From contig JADLBL010000026.1 in NCBI GenBank assembly GCA_020847735.1, positions 35,083 to 99,082 of the forward strand: DNA of 64,000 nucleotides, in the 5' to 3' direction. Made by a program: the position numbers and the translations under genes. This document shows positions 1-6,915 of the stretch, piece by piece. Under the pieces are notes generated by a model. The model did not search any database. It was given only the letters and a program-made list of their open reading frames with translations, and was not told the origin of the DNA. How positions within the stretch are numbered: the first letter of the stretch is position 1; each line of letters starts with the position of its first letter. The stretch comes from Candidatus Eisenbacteria bacterium (GTDB taxonomy: Bacteria; Eisenbacteria; RBG-16-71-46).

Positions 1-1965
1 CCGGATGCGGAAGCGCGTGGCCGTCGCCACGCCCCCCGCGGTGGCGGGTGCGCGCCGCCCCCGCCGGCCGAACGCCGGCGCCGGCAGCGACGCGAGCGCC
101 GCCCCCAGATCCAGCGTCGCGTGGGGCGTGCGGACCCACGGGCGCTGCGGACACTCGACGACGCCGCACGAGAAGCAGACGTCCTCGAGCCGGCAGTCGT
201 CGGTCACCCCGGCCCGGTCCGCGCGCAGTTTCTCGCGGACCAGGAACTTCCTCGTCACCGGGGACTGCACCGAGTCCCACGGCTGGTCGAGATCCGTCGA
301 ACGCCCGATCAGCCAGCGCTCCGGATCCATGCCGTGCTCGGCGAACACCGCGAGCCAGGTGTCGAAGCGCAGGTGTTCCGACCACGCGTCGAACCGGCAG
401 CCGCGCCGGTAGGCCTCCTCGACGACGGCGCACAGGCGGCGGTCGCCGCGCGTGAAAACGCCTTCGAGCAGGCTGGTTTCGGCGTCGCGGTACTTCAGGG
501 AAATCGGCCTGCCCTTCACCGCTTCGCGAAGCACGCCGAGGCGGCGGCGCAACTCGCGCGTCCCGACCTGCTCCGCCCACGCGAACGGCGTGTGCGGCTT
601 GGGGACGAGAGGCGAGACGCTGACCGTGATCCGGAACGCCCGGTTGCCGGCGTCGCGGGCGGCCTGCCACGCACGATGGCCCAGTTCGAGGATGGCGCGC
701 AGGTCGTCGTCCGTCTCGGTCGGCAGGCCGCACATGAAGTACAGCTTGGCGCCCGTGTAGCCTTCGCGGGCCGCCGTCCGGACCGAGTTCAGGAGTTCCT
801 CCTCGGAGTGGTTCTTGTTGATGACGTCGCGCATGCGCTGGCTGCCCGCCTCCGGGGCGAGCGTGATGCTGCCCTTCTTCTGCGCGGCGATGCGCGTGGC
901 CACGTCGGCGGGCACGTTGTCCGGCCGCGTCGAGGGCAGCGAGAGCTGCACGCGCGTCGGGCAGAGCAGGTCGGCGAGCGCGTTCACCTGCTCGACGATC
1001 TGGGTGTGATCGGTGGTGGACAGCGAGATGAGCGAGACTTCCTCGAGCCCCGTCCCCTGCAATCCGCGCAGCACTTCCTCGACCACGCGCTGCGCGGGCT
1101 TCTCGCGCACCGGGCGGTTGATCATTCCGGCCTGGCAGAACCGGCAGCCGCGCGTGCAGCCGCGCATGACCTCGACCGAGAGCCGGTCGTGGGTGATCTC
1201 GCCGACCGGCAGGAGCGGCATCGGCGGGTAGTACTCCGGCTTGAGCTCGCGCGTGTACACGGAGCTCACCCGGTCCGGAAATCCGGGTAGCGCGCGCGGG
1301 ACGAGCCAGCCCTCGTCGCTCGCCTCGGTGACGTACCCGGAGGGCACGTAGACGCCGGGCACGTGCGCGAGGCGGCGCAGAAGCGCGCGCCGCGGCAGGC
1401 GTTCCCGCTTCGCCTGCTTCACCGCGTCCACGACGGCGTGGATCACCTCCTCGCCGTCGCCGATCACGAACGCGTCCACGAACTCCGCCATGGGCTCGGG
1501 GCTGAAGGCCTGCGCGCCGCCGGCGATGATCAGCGGGTGGCGCTCGTCCCGCGCGAGGGTGCGCAACGGCAGGCCGGCCAGCTCGAGCATCATCAGCACG
1601 TTCGTGTACTGCAGCTCGTACTGCAGCGAGAAGCCGATGATGTCGAAATCGGCCGCCGGCGTGTGGCTGTCGTTGGAGAACAGCGGGATTCCCATGCGCT
1701 GCATCTCGGCGGCGGCGTCCGGCCACGGCGCGAACGTCATCTCGGCGGCGGCGTCGGCGCGCCCGTTCACGATGTGGTGGAGGATGCGGATGCCGAGGTT
1801 CGAGAGCCCGATCTCGTAGGCGTCCGGAAACGCGAGCAGCACGCCGACCTCCACCGAGGCCAGCGGCTTCGGTGAATCCTGAAGCGCGTTGCCCAGGTAG
1901 CGGTTCGGCTTCGAGACCTTCGGCAGCAGCTGGTGCTCGATGATCTCGGTCAGGCTCGTGCTCAT
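1..1965 (-). CDS. Radical SAM protein, TIGR03960-like (partial, C-terminus beyond left edge)
   Basis: The frame is open for 655 codons from the ATG at 1965 to the left edge. The N-terminal ~200 residues look like the degenerate B12-binding-type domain of the TIGR03960 group of uncharacterised radical SAM proteins (NRYLGNALQ near the start; later YEIGLSNLGIRILHH). The iron-sulfur motif follows in EVMRGCTRGCRFCQAGM, a CxxxCxxC that would hold the SAM-cleaving 4Fe-4S cluster. Downstream come EAGSQRMRDVINKN and LYFMCGLPTETDDDL, typical of the radical SAM barrel. A Cys-rich stretch (CRLEDVCFSCGVCEC) precedes the edge, and the frame leaves the window reading RFRIR, which looks like the start of a DUF2344 module. 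In many genomes this family lies near ribosome or tRNA genes, but its substrate is unknown. GAGGAG lies 12 nt upstream of the ATG. Family confident; function unknown. Confidence 0.88.
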   Translation of the reverse strand, partial: MSTSLTEIIEHQLLPKVSKPNRYLGNALQDSPKPLASVEVGVLLAFPDAYEIGLSNLGIRILHHIVNGRADAAAEMTFAPWPDAAAEMQRMGIPLFSNDSHTPAADFDIIGFSLQYELQYTNVLMMLELAGLPLRTLARDERHPLIIAGGAQAFSPEPMAEFVDAFVIGDGEEVIHAVVDAVKQAKRERLPRRALLRRLAHVPGVYVPSGYVTEASDEGWLVPRALPGFPDRVSSVYTRELKPEYYPPMPLLPVGEITHDRLSVEVMRGCTRGCRFCQAGMINRPVREKPAQRVVEEVLRGLQGTGLEEVSLISLSTTDHTQIVEQVNALADLLCPTRVQLSLPSTRPDNVPADVATRIAAQKKGSITLAPEAGSQRMRDVINKNHSEEELLNSVRTAAREGYTGAKLYFMCGLPTETDDDLRAILELGHRAWQAARDAGNRAFRITVSVSPLVPKPHTPFAWAEQVGTRELRRRLGVLREAVKGRPISLKYRDAETSLLEGVFTRGDRRLCAVVEEAYRRGCRFDAWSEHLRFDTWLAVFAEHGMDPERWLIGRSTDLDQPWDSVQSPVTRKFLVREKLRADRAGVTDDCRLEDVCFSCGVVECPQRPWVRTPHATLDLGAALASLPAPAFGRRGRRAPATAGGVATATRFRIR

Positions 1966-2110
1966 CGGACTCGGGCTCTCCTCGGGCGGAGCGTTCTGCG
2001 CGCCGGACGCGGCGTACTTCGGGGCCCCGCCCCCGGGGCGCCTGCCGGCGCGGACGGGCGTGCCGGCGTGGCCGTTCGGGAAGCCGTGGGATGCGGCCGG
2101 ATGGCGGGCC

Positions 2111-2120
2111 AAGGTAGCAC
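2111..2120 (-). promoter_or_regulatory. Candidate extended -10 for the radical SAM gene
   Basis: On the minus strand this reads GTGCTACCTT, a TGC-extended -10 hexamer (TACCTT). Almost the same ten bases recur upstream of dapE and of the histidine kinase gene. Transcription would start near 2104, leaving a GC-rich leader of about 140 nt. No convincing -35 is visible (TTCCGC at 18 nt). Confidence 0.4.
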
Positions 2121-2178
2121 GCGCGGCCCGCCGCGCGGAAGGCTCGAATCGCGCTAACGGATTGCGGCCGAAACGGAT

Positions 2179-2208
2179 TTGGCCCGTCCCGCCCAGGTGT
2201 TCTATCGT
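2179..2208 (+). promoter_or_regulatory. Candidate promoter for the sdhCAB operon
   Basis: TTGGCC at 2179-2184 and TATCGT at 2203-2208 are separated by 18 nt, matching the TTGNNC-N18-TANNNT pattern seen elsewhere in this window. Transcription would start near 2215, about 50 nt before the sdhC ATG. The spacing and the position support it; it is a visual match only. Confidence 0.5.
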
Positions 2209-2263
2209 GCCGCGTTGGGCCGCGACGGCGCGGTCCGCGAGCCTCCCAGCGAAAGGCACGGCC

Positions 2264-2959
2264 ATGAAGGTCTCCGACCGCACGTACTTCGTCCTCAAGC
2301 GGCTGCACTCGCTGACCGGGGTGTTCCCGATCGGCGTCTTCCTGCTCGAGCACTTCTACACGAACTCGATGGCCCTGCAGGGAGCCGCCGCGTTCGATCG
2401 GGCCGCCGCCGACCTGGCCCGCATCCCCTACGTCGGCGCGGTCGAGGCGTTCGGCATCTGGCTGCCGATCCTGCTGCACATGGTCCTGGGCGTGTTCATC
2501 GCCACGACCTCGAAGCCGAACCTCGAGCGCTACGGGTACGCGACGAACTGGATGTACACGATGCAGCGCGTCACCGGCGTCGTGCTGATCTTCTACATCA
2601 TCTTCCACACGTTCCAGACGCGCTTCGACCCGGCGTACCTCCAATCGCCGAGCCCCTACGACTTCATGCGCAAGCAACTCTCCTCTCCGGCGATGTTCTG
2701 GTTCATGGTCGTCGGCATCCTCTCGGCGTGCTGGCACTTCGGCAACGGCCTTTTCGGCTTCGCGATCCACTGGGGATTCGTGACCAGCCGCAAGGCGCAA
2801 CTTCGGGTCGCCCGCCTGGGGCTCGCGTTCGCCGTGGTCCTCGCGCTCGTCGCGCTCAACTCGCTGCTCGCCTTCACGGGGCGCGGGCTGTATCCCGACT
2901 GGATCACCAAGCCGCACGGGCAGGACCACGCGGTCGTGATGGATGGAGGAACGCGCTGA
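2264..2959 (+). CDS. sdhC: Succinate dehydrogenase cytochrome b subunit (B. subtilis/FrdC type)
   Basis: A 231-residue membrane subunit that would anchor the succinate dehydrogenase/fumarate reductase complex, bind diheme b and exchange electrons with quinone. It has five hydrophobic segments. Candidate heme-ligand or quinone-site histidines appear in KRLHSLTG, LLEHFYTNS, LLHMVLG, IIFHTFQTRF and CWHFGNG, the pattern of the single-polypeptide, five-helix SdhC of Bacillus, Bacteroidetes and delta-proteobacteria. No separate sdhD follows, as expected for this type. GAAAGG lies ~9 nt before the chosen ATG; the longer upstream extension has no membrane-protein character. The stop overlaps the sdhA ATG (TGATG), so translation is probably coupled. 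Confidence 0.95.
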   Translation: MKVSDRTYFVLKRLHSLTGVFPIGVFLLEHFYTNSMALQGAAAFDRAAADLARIPYVGAVEAFGIWLPILLHMVLGVFIATTSKPNLERYGYATNWMYTMQRVTGVVLIFYIIFHTFQTRFDPAYLQSPSPYDFMRKQLSSPAMFWFMVVGILSACWHFGNGLFGFAIHWGFVTSRKAQLRVARLGLAFAVVLALVALNSLLAFTGRGLYPDWITKPHGQDHAVVMDGGTR

Positions 2960-4773
2960 TGGCCGCGCCGCGCATCGCCGTCGTCGGCGGCGGCCTCGCG
3001 GGCCTCATGGCGACGATCCGCATCGCCGAGGCCGGCGGACACGTCGAACTGTTCTCGATCGTGCCCGTGAAGCGGTCGCATTCCGTGTGCGCGCAGGGCG
3101 GCATCAACGGCGCGGTCAACGTCAAGGGCGAGAACGACAGCCCCGAGATCCATTTCGTGGACACCTGCCGCGGCGGCGACTTCCTCGCCCACCAGCCGCC
3201 GATCAAGGGCATGTGCTACGCGGCGCCCGGCATCATCTACCTGTTCGACCGCATGGGCGTCCCCTTCAACCGGACGCCCGAGGGGCTGCTGGACTTCCGC
3301 CGCTTCGGCGGCACGCTCTACAACCGCACGGCGTTCGCGGGGGCCACCACCGGGCAGCAGCTCCTGTACGCGCTGGACGAGCAGGTTCGCCGCCACGAGG
3401 TGGCGGGCCGCGTCAGCAAGCACGAAGGCTCGGAGTTCGTCGGCACGGTGCGCGACTCCGCGGGCCGCTGCGTCGGGCTCGTCGCGCTCGATCTGCGGAC
3501 CATGAAGACACGCGCGTTCCGCGCCGACGCGGTGATCCTCGCGACCGGCGGGCCGGGCCTGCTGTTCGGCAAGTCCACCAACAGCATCATCAACTCGGGC
3601 TCGGCCGCCGCCACGGCCTACATGGAAGGCGCCCGGTACGGCAACGGCGAGTTCATCCAGATCCACCCGACCGCCATTCCCGGCGCGGACAAGCTGCGCC
3701 TGATGAGCGAATCCGCCCGCGGCGAAGGCGGCCGGATCTGGGTGCCGCGCACGAAGGGCGACGCGCGCGCCGCGAAGCAGATTCCCGAGGCGGACCGCTG
3801 GTACTTCCTCGAGGAACGCTATCCGCACTACGGCAACCTCGTGCCGCGCGACGTCGCGAGCCGCGAGATCCACGACGTGTGCGTCAACCTGGGCCTCGGC
3901 GTGGACGGCAAGCTGTGCGTCTACCTCGACCTCACGCACATCCCGCGCGCGACGCTCAAGCACAAGCTCGAGGGCATTCTCGAGATCTACGAGAAGTTCA
4001 CCGGCGACGACCCGTGCGACGTGCCCATGAAGATCTTCCCCGCCGTCCACTATTCGATGGGCGGCCTGTGGGCGGACTACGAACGCACGGCCGACGGCTT
4101 CCTCGATCTCGGCAGTCCGAAGAACCAGATGACCAGCGTGCCGGGGCTGTACGCCATCGGCGAGGTGGACTACCAGTACCATGGAGCCAACCGGCTCGGC
4201 GCGAACTCGCTGCTGTCGTGCGTGTACGCCGGACAGGTCGGGGGTCCCGCGGCGGTCGCCTACGCCCACGGCCAGGCGAAGGCCGGCAGCGAGGCGCCCG
4301 CGTCGCTGTTCGAGGCCGCCGAGGCGAAATGGACCGCCCGCTTCGCCGACCTGGCGCGCCGCGAGGGGCCCGAGAATCCCTACCGCCTCCACGAGGAACT
4401 GGGCCGGGTCATGCTCGAGAACGTCACGATCGTGCGCGAGAACTCGAAGCTGCGCGCCACCGACGCGAAGATCCTCGAGCTGATGGACCGCTGGCACAAG
4501 GCGAGCGTGCTGGACAACGGCCAGTGGGCGAACGCCCCGCTGGCGTTCATGAATCAGCTCTGGAACATGCTGCACCTGGCGCGCGTCGTGACGCTCGGCG
4601 CCCTGGCCCGCGACGAGACCCGCGGAGCCCACTTCAAGCCCGAGTTCCCGAAGCGGGACGACGCCCACTGGCTCAAGTCCACCATCGCGACCTTCACGCC
4701 CGACGGGCCCCAGCTCCACTACGAACCGGTGGACGTTTCGCTCTGCGCACCGGTCGAGCGGAAGTACGACTAG
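2959..4773 (+). CDS. sdhA: Succinate dehydrogenase/fumarate reductase flavoprotein subunit
   Basis: The 604-residue catalytic subunit oxidises succinate to fumarate on a covalently bound FAD. The dinucleotide-binding motif GGGLAG is at residues 10-15. RSHSVCAQGGING contains the histidine (about residue 41) that normally carries FAD. Substrate-site motifs are visible: QIHPTAIPG, SESARGEGG, HYSMGGLW and HGANRLGANSLLSC. Length and motifs fit the B. subtilis/Wolinella-like branch, consistent with the adjacent SdhC type. The ATG overlaps the sdhC stop by one base; the sdhB ribosome binding site starts directly after the TAG. The direction of catalysis (SDH versus fumarate reductase) cannot be read from sequence. 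Confidence 0.97.
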   Translation: MAAPRIAVVGGGLAGLMATIRIAEAGGHVELFSIVPVKRSHSVCAQGGINGAVNVKGENDSPEIHFVDTCRGGDFLAHQPPIKGMCYAAPGIIYLFDRMGVPFNRTPEGLLDFRRFGGTLYNRTAFAGATTGQQLLYALDEQVRRHEVAGRVSKHEGSEFVGTVRDSAGRCVGLVALDLRTMKTRAFRADAVILATGGPGLLFGKSTNSIINSGSAAATAYMEGARYGNGEFIQIHPTAIPGADKLRLMSESARGEGGRIWVPRTKGDARAAKQIPEADRWYFLEERYPHYGNLVPRDVASREIHDVCVNLGLGVDGKLCVYLDLTHIPRATLKHKLEGILEIYEKFTGDDPCDVPMKIFPAVHYSMGGLWADYERTADGFLDLGSPKNQMTSVPGLYAIGEVDYQYHGANRLGANSLLSCVYAGQVGGPAAVAYAHGQAKAGSEAPASLFEAAEAKWTARFADLARREGPENPYRLHEELGRVMLENVTIVRENSKLRATDAKILELMDRWHKASVLDNGQWANAPLAFMNQLWNMLHLARVVTLGALARDETRGAHFKPEFPKRDDAHWLKSTIATFTPDGPQLHYEPVDVSLCAPVERKYD

Positions 4774-4787
4774 AGGAGACGCGCGAG

Positions 4788-5540
4788 ATGCCCCGACAGT
4801 CCATCGAACTCCGCATCCGCCGGCAGGACTCGCCCACCGCGGCCCCGCGCTGGGAGGAGTTCTCCGTGCCGTGGCAGCCGAGCATGAACGTGATCTCGTG
4901 CCTCATGGAGATCCGCAAGAACCCCGTGACGCGGCAGGGCCGCACGACCACGCCGGTGCACTGGGAGTCGTCCTGCCTCGAGGAGGTGTGCGGCTCGTGC
5001 ACCATGCTCGTGAACGGCCGGGTTCGGCAGTCGTGCACGGCGCTGGTGGACAACCTGCCCGAGGGCCCGATCACGCTGGAGCCGATGACCAAGTTTCCGG
5101 TCGTGCGCGACCTGCAGGTGGACCGGCAGCCGATGTTCGATTCGCTCAAGCGGGTGCACGCGTGGATCCCGATCGACGGAACCTACGACCTCGGCCCGGG
5201 GCCGCGCATGTCCGCCGAGGAGGCGGAAGCCAACTACGTCTTTTCGCGCTGCATGACGTGCGGATGCTGCATGGAGGCGTGCCCGCAGTTCAACGGCCGC
5301 TCCGAGTTCATGGGGCCGGCGCCGCTCGCGCAGGTGCGACTGTTCAACGCCCACCCGACCGGCCGGCTGAGCGCCCGCGAGCGCCTGGACCAGATCATGG
5401 GCCGCGGCGGCCTCGTGGACTGCGGCAACTCGCAGAACTGCGTCGAGGTCTGTCCCAAGGGCATTCCGCTGACCGAGGCCTTCGGCGAGCTCGGCCGGCA
5501 GACCACGGTCCAGTGGCTGAAGCTGCTGTTCCAAAAGTAG
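4788..5540 (+). CDS. sdhB: Succinate dehydrogenase/fumarate reductase iron-sulfur subunit
   Basis: The 250-residue electron-transfer subunit links the SdhA flavin to the quinone site at SdhC. The N-terminal ferredoxin-type domain shows CLEEVCGSC followed by QSC, the 2Fe-2S ligands. The C-terminal domain has CMTCGCCMEACPQ and CVEVCPKGIPL for the remaining clusters. The start ATG is preceded by AGGAG 9 nt upstream, immediately after the sdhA stop. The three genes form the complete sdhCAB set. The next gene starts only 2 nt after this stop. Confidence 0.97.
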   Translation: MPRQSIELRIRRQDSPTAAPRWEEFSVPWQPSMNVISCLMEIRKNPVTRQGRTTTPVHWESSCLEEVCGSCTMLVNGRVRQSCTALVDNLPEGPITLEPMTKFPVVRDLQVDRQPMFDSLKRVHAWIPIDGTYDLGPGPRMSAEEAEANYVFSRCMTCGCCMEACPQFNGRSEFMGPAPLAQVRLFNAHPTGRLSARERLDQIMGRGGLVDCGNSQNCVEVCPKGIPLTEAFGELGRQTTVQWLKLLFQK

Positions 5541-5542
5541 CC

Positions 5543-6466
5543 GTGGCCTTCGCCGGCAACCGCAACGACGGCTCCACCTCGGTCGCCGCCGGCTTCCTCG
5601 ACGCGCTCGAGCGCTGGGTCGCCGTGGACCGCTCCCCGTCGGCCCCGGCCCTGCGGGCGGCGCTGCTGCCGTGGCTGCGCGCGGCGCAGGCGGCCCAGCC
5701 GAGCATGGCGCTGGTCCACCAGCTGGCCGCGCGCGCGCTGTCGGTGGCGGACGCCGGCCTCGCGCGCGAGGACGGCGCGGCCGACCTGCGCGCCCACCTC
5801 GCCGCGAGTTGCGCGAGCGAGCGCGGCGACCTGGCCGCGGCGGCGAAAGCCTCGGCGCGCACGGCGGCGGCGCTGGTTTCGCAGCCCGGTCCCTGGATCG
5901 CGACGCTTTCCATGAGCGGCCTCGTGCTCGAGGCGCTGCGCGAGCTTCGCCGCGGCGGCCGGGCGCCGCGGGTGATCCTCGCCGAGAGCCGCCCGAAGCT
6001 CGAGGGCCGCGCCATGGCGGCGGCGCTGGCGGCGGACGACATCCCGGTCTGGCTGGTCGCGGACGCCGCCCTGCCGATGCTCGTGCAGCAGGCCGCGGCC
6101 GTCTGGCTCGGCGCCGACGCGGTCACCGAGCACGGCGTGCTCAACAAGGTCGGTTCGTTCGTGGCGGCGCTCGCCGCCCGCGAGCACGGCGTGCCGGTCC
6201 ACGCGATCGCGACCCGGCGCAAGCTCATTCCCGCCGCGACGCCCGCGCTGGCGATCGCCGAGATGCCGCCCGCGGAGTTGTGGGATGCTGCGCCCGCGGG
6301 CGTGAAGCCGCGCAACGTCTACTTCGAGATGGTGCCGCTGGCGCTGCTGCGCGGCGTCGTCGTCGAGGGCGACGTGCTGGGCCCGAACGAAATCGCGGTC
6401 GCCGCGGCCGACCGTGCGCTGCCGGACGAGTTGTCAGCTGCTCCGCCGCAGGGCGACGCGGGCTGA
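5543..6466 (+). CDS. eIF2B alpha/beta/delta-like protein (IF-2B family), probable non-isomerase
   Basis: A 307-residue Rossmann-type protein of the IF-2B/MtnA/ribose-1,5-bisphosphate isomerase superfamily. Family signatures are AESRPKLEGRAMA, VWLGADAVTEHGVLNKVGS and a C-terminal VVVEGDVLGPNEI. The Asp of the GAD motif is present. The position that in MtnA and ribose-1,5-bisphosphate isomerase holds the catalytic Cys (THCN-like) reads IATLSMSG, so the Cys is missing. That argues against sugar-phosphate isomerase activity and for a regulatory or unknown role. The GTG start lies 2 nt after the sdhB stop, so it is probably translated with the sdh operon; no functional link to succinate oxidation is obvious. 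Superfamily fairly sure; function unknown. Confidence 0.72.
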   Translation: MAFAGNRNDGSTSVAAGFLDALERWVAVDRSPSAPALRAALLPWLRAAQAAQPSMALVHQLAARALSVADAGLAREDGAADLRAHLAASCASERGDLAAAAKASARTAAALVSQPGPWIATLSMSGLVLEALRELRRGGRAPRVILAESRPKLEGRAMAAALAADDIPVWLVADAALPMLVQQAAAVWLGADAVTEHGVLNKVGSFVAALAAREHGVPVHAIATRRKLIPAATPALAIAEMPPAELWDAAPAGVKPRNVYFEMVPLALLRGVVVEGDVLGPNEIAVAAADRALPDELSAAPPQGDAG

Positions 6467-6514
6467 AGGCCCGCCGCCCGTTCGACGATCCCCTGTTTCC
6501 GAGGAGGCCCGCAG

Positions 6515-6853
6515 ATGAAGCGACCGAACGAGTTCTCGCGAGGCACCATGGAGAGCGCGCTCGCCCGACAGGCGAACCAGTGCGCGTCGTGCGGCACGCC
6601 GATCACCTGGCTGGGTGAGGACGGCCGCCTCGATCACCGCTTCGGCGAGAGCGGCCAGGCGCACCACCTGACCCCGGTTCGGCTGGGCGGAACGAACTCC
6701 GAGCGCAACTGCGTGATTCTCTGCCAGGCGTGTCACTACTCCGCCCACGAGGGCGGCAACTACGCGCACGGCACCGTGCTCGGGCACGACACCGACTTTC
6801 CGCACTACGCGGGCGGCACCACGAAGGTGAAGGCGGCCCGCAGCCGTCGCTGA
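6515..6853 (+). CDS. Small stand-alone HNH-type zinc protein
   Basis: A 112-residue protein with an HNH-like treble-clef fold. A first CxxC pair (CASC, residues ~23-26) is followed by AHHLTPVRLGGTNSERNC and then by a second pair with a histidine (CQACHYSAH). The His-Asn-His arrangement and the two zinc-binding pairs fit HNH endonucleases, but no second domain is present and the C-terminus is basic. GAGGAGG lies 7 nt before the ATG. It is 48 nt downstream of the eIF2B-like gene and may be the last gene of the sdh transcript; a hairpin follows. It may be a nicking/repair nuclease or a catalytically silent zinc protein. Confidence 0.75.
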   Translation: MKRPNEFSRGTMESALARQANQCASCGTPITWLGEDGRLDHRFGESGQAHHLTPVRLGGTNSERNCVILCQACHYSAHEGGNYAHGTVLGHDTDFPHYAGGTTKVKAARSRR

Positions 6854-6879
6854 ACGCGGAACCCCTTCCGGAGCGTCGT

Positions 6880-6904
6880 CCCGCGCGGGAGTGGCCCGCG
6901 CGGG
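6880..6904. terminator. Hairpin between convergent HNH gene and uvrA
   Basis: A perfect 10-bp stem (CCCGCGCGGG on both arms) with the 5-nt loop AGTGG sits in the 62-nt gap between two convergent genes. Neither side has a clear T-run, so it is either a factor-independent terminator of the GC-only type or an mRNA 3' end stabiliser for both transcripts. Confidence 0.5.
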
Positions 6905-6915
6905 GGGCACGGCGC

